Shown here one piece after another: positions 17,666 through 25,210 of a stretch of DNA of 35,379 nucleotides. Source of the DNA: Ferruginibacter sp. (GTDB lineage: Bacteria > Bacteroidota > Bacteroidia > Chitinophagales > Chitinophagaceae); NCBI GenBank assembly GCA_025352625.1, contig JANXSR010000403.1, positions 1 through 35,379 of the forward strand. The letters run 5' to 3'. Position numbers and translations under genes: made by a program. Under the pieces are notes generated by a model, which was not told the origin of the DNA, did no database searches, and saw only the letters and a list, made by a program, of their open reading frames with translations. Numbering within the stretch: position 1 is the first letter of the stretch; each line of letters begins with the position of its first letter.

Positions 17666-17872
17666 TTAAAGCCGGATAGTTTTGCCAAAATCAATCTGTT
17701 CTGCCTTGCGTAATTCAGTTCGTTTAGGCTCCGGCACATCGCAATAATTGTAGGGGCAATGCTTGCAACCATTGCCACAACAATGCCCCCTTTGCAAATG
17801 ATATTTTGCAGTAAGTACTACATAGCCATTCTCATTGTAATAATAATCTTCGCCTTCTGCCAACTCATTCAT
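17666..17872 (-). CDS. Small Cys-rich DUF5522 protein
   Basis: A 68-residue protein with a compact cysteine cluster GHCCGNGCKHCPYNYC (~29-44), the mark of the DUF5522 family found widely in Bacteroidota. The Cys arrangement suggests a bound metal or Fe-S centre, but the function is unknown. ATG 17872 lies 9 nt after the trmB stop, and the ATL gene starts 18 nt after its own stop, so the three are one operon. Confidence 0.85.
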   Translation of the reverse strand: MNELAEGEDYYYNENGYVVLTAKYHLQRGHCCGNGCKHCPYNYCDVPEPKRTELRKAEQIDFGKTIRL

Positions 17873-17881
17873 AAAATATGA

Positions 17882-18580
17882 TTAATTATTTTCGGTTAAC
17901 TTTAATTCATCCTGTAATGCTTCATCCATATCAACAATGGTTGAAGGAAGTTTAAATTTCAGGTAATAAATTGTATTACTCTGTGCAATATCCAATGCTT
18001 CGTAATGTGTTTTAATTTGCAATGCCGCTTCAGGATTTGATGCATACACGTTCGCACAATCTTCAACAAGAATTAAATTATATAGTTCAATTACCCTTTT
18101 GGTAAAAAGGTACAACTTTGGAGAATCAGTTTTTAAATGCAGACTCCCATCAGATTGTAATACCTGTTGATACAATCGCAAAAACTGCGGATGGGTTAAC
18201 CTCTTTTTTGCTTTGGATGTTCTTAATTGCGGATCTGGAAAAGTAATCCAGATATCACTTACTTCTTGTGGAGCAAAATATTGGGAAAGCATGGCTATTT
18301 GAGTACGTAAAAAAGCAGCATTGGTTAACTGTTGATCCAAACATTTTTTTGCACCAATATAAATACGGTTGCCTTTAATATCTACCCCTATAAAATTTTT
18401 ACCCGGAAATAATTTGGATAACCCCACAGTATACTCCCCTCTGCCACAAGCCAACTCTAACACAATGTCCTTAGTATTTTTGAAAAAATTTTTCCATTGC
18501 CCCTGCATATTTTTTGGGTACTCCAATACATTGGGAAAGGTCTTAATGTCTGCAAAACGTTGTAATTTCTTTTGTGCCAT
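17882..18580 (-). CDS. trmB: tRNA (guanine-46-N7)-methyltransferase
   Basis: A 232-residue SAM-dependent enzyme that methylates N7 of G46 in the tRNA variable loop. Visible motifs are SAM motif I, VLELACGRGEY (40-50), motif II, FIGVDIKGNRIYIGAK (63-78), and the TrmB signature ISDIWITFPDPQLRTSKAKKRLTHPQFL (~109-134) that binds tRNA and orients catalysis. ATG 18580 (MAQKKLQRF) is chosen over an in-frame TTG three codons upstream because it fits the family and lies 6 nt after a perfect TATATTTG -7 box. It is the first gene of the trmB-DUF5522-ATL operon and is divergent from a small membrane-protein gene. Confidence 0.93.
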   Translation of the reverse strand: MAQKKLQRFADIKTFPNVLEYPKNMQGQWKNFFKNTKDIVLELACGRGEYTVGLSKLFPGKNFIGVDIKGNRIYIGAKKCLDQQLTNAAFLRTQIAMLSQYFAPQEVSDIWITFPDPQLRTSKAKKRLTHPQFLRLYQQVLQSDGSLHLKTDSPKLYLFTKRVIELYNLILVEDCANVYASNPEAALQIKTHYEALDIAQSNTIYYLKFKLPSTIVDMDEALQDELKLTENN

Positions 18581-18586
18581 TGGAGG

Positions 18587-18594
18587 CAAATATA
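18587..18594 (-). promoter_or_regulatory. -7 promoter element of trmB
   Basis: On the minus strand TATATTTG, a perfect TAnnTTTG box, is followed by 6 nt and then the trmB ATG. This implies an almost leaderless mRNA. No TTTG was found at the -33 position, so only the -7 half is supported. Confidence 0.45.
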
Positions 18595-18805
18595 ATAATT
18601 GCTGCTCTTTCTATAATAGTATTAACGCCATAAATAATAAAACGTAAATATGTATTATGTATTATTTCATTACTCAAAATAACATTACACTTTAAATGAA
18701 TGCCCAAACAAAAACAAATTGTGGATATGTGTAAAAGTAGTTCATTCAATATTTTTGTTTCAATTGTAATTTTATCATTCGGGAATAACCCCCCCTACTT
18801 TCACT

Positions 18806-19261
18806 ATGAAGAAACTTTCTAAAATCCTGACTTTTTTCTATATTATTTTTCCATTGGTATTTGTGCCTTATGTAGCAGCTAAGTCTGCTAACTGGTTTTA
18901 TTTGTTAGGTATTTTGTGTTATTATACCGGCGTTTTTTTAGTGGCTATCAAACAAAAAATAATTTTTATGATCCCCCTTATTTTTTGTTTTTGGTTTTGG
19001 TACACCTATGATTTTAGTATACATGATTTTTCTTTTTTCTTATTGGCATGCATGGGTGTTGGAGGCTTTTTTTATCAACTTTCCATTGATACAAAAAAGT
19101 TTACCCACCGTACTATACCTGAAAACAAGGAAGCTTTCGACTATGACACAAAAATTGAACAGATGTATGCAAAGCTGGACCAACACAAACAACTAAATCC
19201 GCATATAAAAATTACTCCTGAAATAATGGATGTAATAAAAAATGAGATTTTTTTTAAATAA
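18806..19261 (+). CDS. Small conserved-type membrane protein, unknown function
   Basis: A 151-residue protein not assigned to a family. It has three or four hydrophobic segments (~8-24 IIFPLVFVPYV, ~30-48 FYLLGILCYYTGVFLVAI, ~52-68 IIFMIPLIFCFWFWY, ~75-90 FFLLACMGVGGFFYQL). A cytosolic C-terminal region of about 55 charged residues follows (DTKIEQMYAKLDQHKQL...MDVIKNEIFFK), possibly partly coiled. ATG 18806 is only a few bases after TACTTTC, a weak -7-like motif, itself preceded by a run of seven C. It is monocistronic or loosely linked to the next small gene 87 nt downstream. Confidence 0.75.
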   Translation: MKKLSKILTFFYIIFPLVFVPYVAAKSANWFYLLGILCYYTGVFLVAIKQKIIFMIPLIFCFWFWYTYDFSIHDFSFFLLACMGVGGFFYQLSIDTKKFTHRTIPENKEAFDYDTKIEQMYAKLDQHKQLNPHIKITPEIMDVIKNEIFFK

Positions 19262-19333
19262 TTATTCCAAAGAAATTATTATAAGGCATTAAAGCTTGGT
19301 TGAACAAACAGGTTTTTAGTATTTTTTATGCTT

Positions 19334-19341
19334 TATCTTTG
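19334..19341 (+). promoter_or_regulatory. -7 promoter element before the 76-aa CxxC protein gene
   Basis: TATCTTTG is a perfect TAnnTTTG match and ends 7 nt before ATG 19349. The matching -33 box is poor (a TTTTT run at 19313-19317). It also helps decide the start: an ATG at 19328 would lie upstream of the box. Confidence 0.42.
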
Positions 19342-19348
19342 CAGGGCA

Positions 19349-19579
19349 ATGAAAAAAATTATTCTTATTCTTTTCTTCTTTTTGGCTACAGTTTTCTTTA
19401 CACAATACGCAAATGCCCAATGCTCATTGTGTACCAAAACGGCGCAACAGTTAGGCGAAAAGCCTGCGCAGGGTTTAAATAGCGGTATACTTTATTTAAT
19501 GTTTATGCCTTTTATTATTGTAGGTATTATAGGGTATCGCTGGTGGAAGAATAATAAAGAATTTGAAGCCAACAATTAA
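19349..19579 (+). CDS. Small exported CxxC protein with C-terminal membrane anchor
   Basis: A 76-residue protein: a Sec-type signal (MKKIILILFFFLATVFFTQYANA), then immediately QCSLC giving a CxxC pair at the mature N-terminus, a short polar loop (TKTAQQLGEKPAQGLNSG), one transmembrane segment (ILYLMFMPFIIVGIIGY) and a short basic tail. Similar small proteins with a QCxxC start are common in Bacteroidota, but I know no established function. The CxxC outside the membrane suggests metal, heme or thiol chemistry (inference). ATG 19349 is chosen over 19328 because of the signal peptide and the upstream TATCTTTG box. Confidence 0.75.
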   Translation: MKKIILILFFFLATVFFTQYANAQCSLCTKTAQQLGEKPAQGLNSGILYLMFMPFIIVGIIGYRWWKNNKEFEANN

Positions 19580-19602
19580 AGGTTTTATAATTTGCCGCCA
19601 TG

Positions 19603-20493
19603 TTAGTATTGCTGAATAAATTGGTATAAATTAAATGTAGTTCCAGCAAGTTCAATTTCTTTTTTTAATGCAGCTTTATTTATATTAGTCATTCTTTTAT
19701 GCTGTATAAGATGGTAGGCTTTTTCAGCCAACAGCCATAACCTTTTGTCGTTTATTGTATGGTGTTGAATATGAGTTTGTATAGCTTCATACAATTCAGC
19801 AATTCCTTTTTTTTGTAATGCTACAGTTTTAATAACCGGGATTGGAATTTGCTTACTGCTGAACGAAGGGGCAAGCATTAGCCTGAGATTTTTTACAAAA
19901 GTATCGGCATCGGCTCTGTCAGCTTTATTTACTACAAAGATATCGGCGATTTCCATCAACCCTGCTTTCATGGTTTGTACTTCATCGCCAGATTCAGGTA
20001 CCACCACTACTACGGTGGTATCTGCAAGTCCGGCAATTTCAATTTCGCTTTGCCCTACGCCAACTGTTTCAATAATAATATAATCGAAGGGGGCAGCTTT
20101 TAAAAGGTCGGTTAGTTCAATAATTTTGGGATGTAAACCACCAAGCGATCCTCTTGTAGCTAAGGAACGGATATATACATTTGGGTTATTGTACCATTCG
20201 CTCATTCGTATTCTGTCGCCCAGTAAAGCACCTAAATTAAAAGGCGAAGAAGGGTCAACACAAAGAATTCCAATTTTTTTGCCCTGCTCTGTGATGCTGC
20301 CTATCAGGGCATCAACAAGGGTGCTTTTTCCGGCACCAGGTGGCCCGGTAATGCCAATAACAGGTGTTGTGGATGGAGGTAATAACTGCAACAATTTTTC
20401 ATATCCGGCAACTTCATTTTCTACCAATGAAATACATCTTGCAAGTGTTTTGATATCGCCCAGCTGAATTTGTTGCAGGTGTTGTTGCCACAT
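19603..20493 (-). CDS. meaB: MeaB/ArgK-type G3E GTPase, methylmalonyl-CoA mutase chaperone
   Basis: A 296-residue P-loop GTPase that protects and gates cobalamin loading of methylmalonyl-CoA mutase. Motifs: Walker A GITGPPGAGKST (48-59), DPSSPFNLGALLGDRIRM (switch region, ~80-97), ETVGVGQSE (~141-149) and base-recognition NKAD (~188-191). ATG 20493 is chosen over a TTG three codons upstream; it is family-like and sits 6 nt downstream of a promoter. No mutase gene is in the window, so its partner is encoded elsewhere. It is convergent with the 76-aa CxxC gene (23 nt between stops) and divergent from the Lon-N-domain gene. Confidence 0.92.
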   Translation of the reverse strand: MWQQHLQQIQLGDIKTLARCISLVENEVAGYEKLLQLLPPSTTPVIGITGPPGAGKSTLVDALIGSITEQGKKIGILCVDPSSPFNLGALLGDRIRMSEWYNNPNVYIRSLATRGSLGGLHPKIIELTDLLKAAPFDYIIIETVGVGQSEIEIAGLADTTVVVVVPESGDEVQTMKAGLMEIADIFVVNKADRADADTFVKNLRLMLAPSFSSKQIPIPVIKTVALQKKGIAELYEAIQTHIQHHTINDKRLWLLAEKAYHLIQHKRMTNINKAALKKEIELAGTTFNLYQFIQQY

Positions 20494-20499
20494 ATGGCA

Positions 20500-20531
20500 C
20501 AAAATTCAATGTAAATAAATCAACTACCAAA
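20500..20531 (-). promoter_or_regulatory. Promoter of meaB
   Basis: On the minus strand TTTG (20531-20528), exactly 20 nt of spacer, then GAATTTTG (20507-20500; one mismatch to TAnnTTTG), then 6 nt to the ATG. Spacing and sequence fit the Bacteroidota TTTG/TAnnTTTG promoter, and the start would be nearly leaderless. Confidence 0.55.
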
Positions 20532-20666
20532 TAAATGGAGGCATTACAATTTGGTACAATGCTTTTGTTCTCCTTAGTACCTACGTCTGTGAGTTCTGGT
20601 TTGGGTGGAAGATAGGGATACATTCACAATTCGTTATTAACTTCGGCTAAAATTTCAAGCGTAAGC

Positions 20667-21302
20667 ATGACCAATTTTATCAACATATTTCCATTATCAA
20701 TTGTGGTTTATCCCGGCGAAGAGCTTAACCTGCATATTTTTGAACCCCGTTACAAACAATTGATAAACGATAGCAAGGAAAGTAAAAAGCCTTTTGGGAT
20801 TCCCACTGTTATTGCAGAAACAATGGGAGAATTGGGAACATTGGTGGAGATTGTTGAAATAACAAAAGTATATGACAATGGTGAAATGGACATCAAAACA
20901 AAAGGAGTAGAAGTGTTCCGTATTTTAGAGGCGGTAAAGAATGTACCCGGCAAATTGTATAATGGGGCCATTGTAAATTATCCAGAAAATTCAGACAAAA
21001 GTAATGGTCCGTTAATGCAAAAAGTAATGGAAATAATCAGGCAGTTGCATAGTATTCTTAAAGTGAACAAAGCCTTTAAAAAGCAAGATGACGAGTTGCG
21101 TAGTTATGATGTTGCTCATCATGCAGGACTTTCTCTAGTGGAAGAATATGAACTCCTCGGATTGTTTCATGAACTACAGCGTCAGGAATATTTAAAACAG
21201 CATCTGTTAAAGGTGTTACCGGTAGTGGCTGAGATGGAAGCACTAAAAAACAGGATACAGCTGAACGGACATTTTAAAAATTTAAGCGGCTTTAAACTGT
21301 AA
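20667..21302 (+). CDS. Lon N-terminal (substrate-binding) domain protein
   Basis: A 211-residue stand-alone Lon N-domain (PUA-like) protein with no ATPase or protease part. The start FINIFPLSIVVYPGEELNLHIFEPRYKQLIND matches the LON domain opening (xFPLxxVxFPGxxLxLxIFExRYxxLI). The rest is beta-rich up to ~105 (VVNYPE) and then a helical tail (~118-200) as in bacterial YcaP/LonN types. Such proteins are assumed to bind peptides or regulate proteolysis; no defined role is proven. It is likely the first gene of a + strand run with coaX (54 nt gap). Confidence 0.87.
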   Translation: MTNFINIFPLSIVVYPGEELNLHIFEPRYKQLINDSKESKKPFGIPTVIAETMGELGTLVEIVEITKVYDNGEMDIKTKGVEVFRILEAVKNVPGKLYNGAIVNYPENSDKSNGPLMQKVMEIIRQLHSILKVNKAFKKQDDELRSYDVAHHAGLSLVEEYELLGLFHELQRQEYLKQHLLKVLPVVAEMEALKNRIQLNGHFKNLSGFKL

Positions 21303-21356
21303 CTGAAAATGCAGTTTTTTAACCGTCGGTATGCTTTAAAGGTGAAAAATAATTAA

Positions 21357-22088
21357 ATGAAAAAAACACTTTGTTTTGATTTTGGTAATACCCGTTTAAA
21401 GTGCGGTGTGTTTGAAATGGATATTTTTAAAGAAGAGGTTTTATTACCAGATGATAACTTAATTACCATTGAAAAATTGTTACAGCAATACCAACCGCAA
21501 AACACTATTCTATCAAGTGTGATAAAACACAATGAAGGCATAGAAAATATACTTTCAGAAAAGACCAATTTTCATAAATTATCATATCTTACTAAAATAA
21601 ATTTTACCACCCCGGTTGGCAAACCGGAAACAATTGGTGCAGACAGGCTGGCATTGGTTGCTGCCGCAGTATATTTTTATCCTGGTAAAAATAATTTAGT
21701 GATTGGATTGGGTAGTTGTATTACTTATAACTTTATTAACCAATACCACCAGTTCTTAGGAGGAGCTATTTCTCCGGGTATGGAAATGCGTTTTAAAACC
21801 ATGCATGAACATACGGCCTTATTACCCATTGTGCAAAAAGACTGGAATTTTCCGGTAATTGGGTACGATACCAAAACAAATTTACAAAGTGGGGTAATTG
21901 CCGGAATTACCTATGAAATTGATGGATTTATCGATTATTATGCTGGCAAATACGGGAACTTTAACGTGGTTTTAACCGGGGGCGATTCGGCCTATTTTGC
22001 CGGTCAACTTAAAAACAAGATATTTGCAGACTTAAATTTTTTATTCAAAGGACTTTACGCCATCAGCGAAGTTAATAACTGCAAATAA
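21357..22088 (+). CDS. coaX: Type III pantothenate kinase with altered active-site motif
   Basis: A 243-residue ASKHA-fold kinase, first step of CoA synthesis (pantothenate to 4'-phosphopantothenate). The phosphate-1 loop DFGNTRLK (8-15), the TPVGKPETIGADRLAL segment (85-100) and the GGAISPGMEMRFKTMHEHTALLP segment (~135-157) are clear. The motif that normally reads like DAGTxxTYD is here GLGSCITYN (117-125): the first Asp is Gly117, Thr is Ser120 and the last Asp is Asn125. Activity may thus be changed, or this may be a clade-typical variant. The stop overlaps the next start by one base (TAATG), so translation is coupled to the outer-membrane protein gene. Confidence 0.87.
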   Translation: MKKTLCFDFGNTRLKCGVFEMDIFKEEVLLPDDNLITIEKLLQQYQPQNTILSSVIKHNEGIENILSEKTNFHKLSYLTKINFTTPVGKPETIGADRLALVAAAVYFYPGKNNLVIGLGSCITYNFINQYHQFLGGAISPGMEMRFKTMHEHTALLPIVQKDWNFPVIGYDTKTNLQSGVIAGITYEIDGFIDYYAGKYGNFNVVLTGGDSAYFAGQLKNKIFADLNFLFKGLYAISEVNNCK

Positions 22089-23440
22089 TGATGAGATTGA
22101 TTGGATTGGTTTTAACTGTACTGTTTTGTACAACTGTTGCAGCTCAGGAGAACTCTCCTTACTCTCGCTATGGCTTAGGTGACCTGGCACCCAATCACAA
22201 TATAATAACCAGGGGAATGGGTGGTATTGCCGCCGGTTACACCGATTTTCAAAGCATCAACTTTATTAATCCGGCCAGTTATGGCAGTTTAGGGTACGTT
22301 GATCCTGCTACAATAAGAACAAATCCAAATTACCAACGCAGTACTATTTTTGATTTTGGTGCCGAATTCGATACGAGAACATTAAAAAGTGCAACGCCCC
22401 CTTCTAAATTTACTTCTAATAACCTAAGTATATCTTACCTGCAACTTGGGTTTCCTATAAAAATGAAAAAGGCAAATAAAAAAGGTATTTTTTTAGGAGC
22501 AAGTTTTGGTTTAAAGCCAGTTTCAAAAATAAATTATAAAATAGCAAAAGTTGAAAGGGTAGCAGGTATTGATAGTTTAGGAACCATTTATGAAGGAAGC
22601 GGAGGTTTAAACGAAGTAAATACGGGGGCCGGTATAAGATTTAAAAAATTGAGTCTTGGGTTCAATGCAGGATATTCTTTTGGTAAAAAGGATTACAGTA
22701 CCCAGTTAACTTTCTTAAACGATACGGTCCATTATTACTCCTCAAACTCTTCGAGCAAAACTAATTTTGGAAGCACTTTTTTTAATGCAGGTTTGCAATA
22801 CGAAATAACGCTTAAAAGAAAAGCTGTAATTGTTTTAGGAGCTTATGGAAGCCTTCAACAAACGCTAAAAGCAAATCAGGATATTATAAGGCAAACAATT
22901 ACTACCGATGCCAATGGCAATGATGTTAAAATTGATAGTGTTTTTCAAAGTAACCTCAAAGGCGAAATCATTCGTCCATCATCTTACGGTATTGGTTTTA
23001 CTTTCAGGGATAGCTCCGGTCATTGGCTTATTGGTGCTGATTACGAAGCCACACAATGGCAAAACTATCGTTTTTACGGTCAGCCGGATCTTGTTGCCAA
23101 TAACTGGAAAATTCGTGCAGGGGTAGAATATTATCCGGCAAACTACAATACCAACATCAAAAAATATTTCAATTTTGTGCATTATCGCTTTGGGTTTAAT
23201 TACGGGCCGGATTATATAAAAGTAAATAACAACTTGCCGGAATATGGTTTTACTTTTGGTGCAGGGTTTCCTTTAAAACTTAGAAGGGGTTATTTTGAAA
23301 CGCAATCTTCTATGTTAAATACGGCTATTGAAATTGGAAGCAGGGGCGATAAAAAATCAAACTTAAGAGAAAGCACTGTACGTATAAGTATTGGATTATC
23401 TCTCGGCGATCTTTGGTTTAGAACACAAAAATATTATTAA
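22088..23440 (+). CDS. Putative outer-membrane beta-barrel protein
   Basis: A 450-residue protein with a Sec signal ending VAAQ (residue ~20) and the mature start ENSPYSRYGLGDLAP, a pattern often seen in Bacteroidota outer-membrane proteins. The next stretch, RGMGGIAAGYTDFQSINFINPASYGSL, resembles the FadL/PorV-like opening in which a small-residue segment precedes the barrel. The rest is alternating strands (GLKPVSKINYKIAK, FGSTFFNAGLQYEITL, VRISIGLSLGDLWFRTQKYY). Function is unknown; a transport or assembly role is possible. It overlaps coaX by one base and is followed after 17 nt by lptC, so it may belong to envelope biogenesis. Confidence 0.8.
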   Translation: MMRLIGLVLTVLFCTTVAAQENSPYSRYGLGDLAPNHNIITRGMGGIAAGYTDFQSINFINPASYGSLGYVDPATIRTNPNYQRSTIFDFGAEFDTRTLKSATPPSKFTSNNLSISYLQLGFPIKMKKANKKGIFLGASFGLKPVSKINYKIAKVERVAGIDSLGTIYEGSGGLNEVNTGAGIRFKKLSLGFNAGYSFGKKDYSTQLTFLNDTVHYYSSNSSSKTNFGSTFFNAGLQYEITLKRKAVIVLGAYGSLQQTLKANQDIIRQTITTDANGNDVKIDSVFQSNLKGEIIRPSSYGIGFTFRDSSGHWLIGADYEATQWQNYRFYGQPDLVANNWKIRAGVEYYPANYNTNIKKYFNFVHYRFGFNYGPDYIKVNNNLPEYGFTFGAGFPLKLRRGYFETQSSMLNTAIEIGSRGDKKSNLRESTVRISIGLSLGDLWFRTQKYY

Positions 23441-23457
23441 GCAGAAGGTACTTAATT

Positions 23458-24033
23458 ATGAAATTTATAAATGTACAGATACCTATTTTAGCAGCCGTTT
23501 TTACCGGCTGCTTTTTTTTAGCTGGTTGTGAGGATAAGTTAAGTGAAGGGCATGCAAAATTTAACCAGAAAGATATAGCCAGGGAAGAGGGAAAGAGTGT
23601 GGTGATTACCTATTCAGTTGCAGGGAAAAAGAAAGCTGTTTTAACAGGACCAATAATGTACAGGGTACAGGATACAGTACCTTATGTTGAGTTTCCTAAA
23701 AGCGTTCAGGTAGATTTTTTTGATGTAAGAGATAGTTTAGATAGCAAACTGGATGCAAAATATGCCACCTACAAAGAAAGCCAAAGCAAAGTGTTTTTAA
23801 GAGACAGCGTTAGGATTATTAATGTAAAAGGAGACACTTTATATTGCGATGAATTGTACTGGGACAGGAGCCACACAGACACAGAATTTTATACAGATAA
23901 GCGGGTACGCATTCGCAGAAGAATGGAAATAATTGATGGTATCGGTATGGAGGCAAGGCAGGATTTTAAAGAATGGCATATTAAAGTAGTTACCGGGGTT
24001 ATTAAAGTTCCCGGTTCTCAGTTTCCCAATTAA
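23458..24033 (+). CDS. lptC: LptC-like LPS export lipoprotein
   Basis: A 191-residue protein. The N-terminal hydrophobic segment ends in LAGC with Cys24 as the likely lipidated residue; an earlier FTGC at 18 is a second possible lipobox. The body has the LptC/OstA pattern of beta-jellyroll strands: VVITYSVAGKKKAVLTGPIMYRVQD, YVEFPKSVQVDFFD, ATYKESQSKVFLRDSVRIINVKGDTLYCDELYWDRSHTDTEFYTDKRVRI and GIGMEARQDF. By family it is the periplasmic bridge component of lipopolysaccharide transport. It follows the outer-membrane protein gene by 17 nt. A terminator-like hairpin lies inside the signal-peptide coding region. Confidence 0.85.
   Translation: MKFINVQIPILAAVFTGCFFLAGCEDKLSEGHAKFNQKDIAREEGKSVVITYSVAGKKKAVLTGPIMYRVQDTVPYVEFPKSVQVDFFDVRDSLDSKLDAKYATYKESQSKVFLRDSVRIINVKGDTLYCDELYWDRSHTDTEFYTDKRVRIRRRMEIIDGIGMEARQDFKEWHIKVVTGVIKVPGSQFPN
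23490..23520 (+). terminator. Terminator-like hairpin inside the 5' end of lptC
   Basis: AGCAGCCG (23490-23497) pairs perfectly with CGGCTGCT (23505-23512) across a 7-nt loop and is followed directly by a run of Ts. It has the form of an intrinsic terminator but lies about 30 nt inside the lptC reading frame. It may act as an attenuator or be a by-product of coding for a hydrophobic signal peptide. Confidence 0.4.
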
Positions 24034-24221
24034 GGAAAATTATATGTAACAATAGGTAGATTTTAATTGTTGTTGTAATTTTAAATTTATGTGTAATTAT
24101 TGTTTTGTCAAATCAAACGATCAGAAACATTTTTATACTGTTGAGGGCTTTACACTTGTAAGAAGTAAGTATTGATAGGACATAAATTTTTTTAAAAAAC
24201 TGGTTTTGACTGATTTTTGAT
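24034..24221. other. Intergenic region between lptC and the ArsC-like gene
   Basis: 188 nt, AT-rich. No convincing hairpin terminator and no full promoter consensus were found; partial matches (TACACTTG, TACTGTTG) have wrong spacing to any TTTG. Confidence 0.5.
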
Positions 24222-24569
24222 ATGGATACAATCACTGTTTACGGAATTCCCAATTGCGATACGATTAAGAAAACACTTGACTGGTATAAGAAAAAAAATA
24301 TCCAGGTTGAATTTCATGATTATAAAAAATCAGGTATCACTAAAGTGAAACTTGCCCAGTGGAGTAACGAGGTAGGCTGGCAATTGTTGCTTAATAAAAA
24401 AAGTACTACCTGGCGAAGTTTACCATTGGAGGAGCAGCAGAAAGTAACTAATGAAAAGATGGCCTTACAATTGATGATTGAATATCCAACTATAATTAAA
24501 AGACCAGTTATAGAAATGAATAATAAAATTATAGTGGGTTATAACGAACAATATTTTTCCAAACAATAA
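24222..24569 (+). CDS. ArsC/Spx/YffB-like thioredoxin-fold reductase
   Basis: A 115-residue protein of the ArsC family: start ITVYGIPNCDTIKKTLDWYKKK with a single active-site Cys12, then FHDYKKSGITKVKLAQWSNEVGW (~31-55), LLNKKSTTWRSL (~59-70) and IKRPVIEMNNKIIVGYNEQ (~93-111), where RP is the conserved cis-Pro segment. It lacks the CxxC of Spx. The pattern is closest to YffB/arsenate-reductase-like proteins, which probably use glutathione or another thiol; true arsenate reduction is not indicated because no ars genes are near. An OsmC protein gene follows after 11 nt, so the pair may serve thiol/peroxide stress. Confidence 0.85.
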   Translation: MDTITVYGIPNCDTIKKTLDWYKKKNIQVEFHDYKKSGITKVKLAQWSNEVGWQLLLNKKSTTWRSLPLEEQQKVTNEKMALQLMIEYPTIIKRPVIEMNNKIIVGYNEQYFSKQ

Positions 24570-24580
24570 AAACAAAAAGA

Positions 24581-24997
24581 ATGAAACGCAATGCAACAGC
24601 CGTGTGGAACGGCACCGGTAAAGAAGGTACAGGAAGTCTTACTACCCAAAGCACCGTATTAAACAAATCGCAGTATTCATTTAATACAAGGTTTGCTGAT
24701 GGAATTGGTACCAACCCCGAAGAATTAGTAGCTGCTGCTCATGCAGGCTGTTTTAGTATGAAACTAAGTTTTGTATTGAATGCCGCAGGTTTTACGGCAG
24801 ATGAAATAAACACCAAATGTGAAATTACTTTAGACCCTGCAGCCGGAGCAATTACCGAATCTCATCTTACAATTGCTGCAAAAGTGCCCGGTATTAACCA
24901 GGAACAATTTGATGCAGCAGTAGCTGATGCAAAGGCCAATTGCCCCATCTCAAAATTATTGAATGCCAATATAACCCACGAGGCAGTGTTAGGATAA
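24581..24997 (+). CDS. OsmC-family peroxidase
   Basis: A 138-residue OsmC-fold protein (OsmC subgroup). The start MKRNATAVWNGTGKEGTGSLTT, TNPEELVAAAHAGCFSMKLSF with Cys57, and AKANCPISKLL with Cys121 show the catalytic cysteine pair that reduces organic hydroperoxides. Length is normal for OsmC. It is in a likely operon with the ArsC-like gene 11 nt upstream and is closed by a strong terminator 40 nt after the stop. Confidence 0.92.
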   Translation: MKRNATAVWNGTGKEGTGSLTTQSTVLNKSQYSFNTRFADGIGTNPEELVAAAHAGCFSMKLSFVLNAAGFTADEINTKCEITLDPAAGAITESHLTIAAKVPGINQEQFDAAVADAKANCPISKLLNANITHEAVLG

Positions 24998-25036
24998 AAC
25001 AACCTCTATCTTCGTTAAGGCGGATAACTTAGTATC

Positions 25037-25085
25037 AGCCAGTAAAATTAATTAGGATACTGTTTAATTTTACTGGCTTGTTTTA
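25037..25085. terminator. Bidirectional intrinsic terminator between osmC-type gene and emrB
   Basis: A perfect 15-bp stem, AGCCAGTAAAATTAA (25037-25051) with TTAATTTTACTGGCT (25064-25078), encloses a 12-nt loop and is followed by TGTTTTAT. It lies between convergent genes and can serve the + strand OsmC unit; on the minus strand its poly-T side is weaker. Confidence 0.85.
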
Positions 25086-25210
25086 TAAAAAATGTCCAAT
25101 GAATTTATGGGGAAATAGAATCTATAATGATTTGGTTGATCAATAGCTATTATTAAAGAAAATAAATCTTGTAGCGATCTAAGTTCTCTGCCGTAACCGA
25201 AAGGGTGGCT

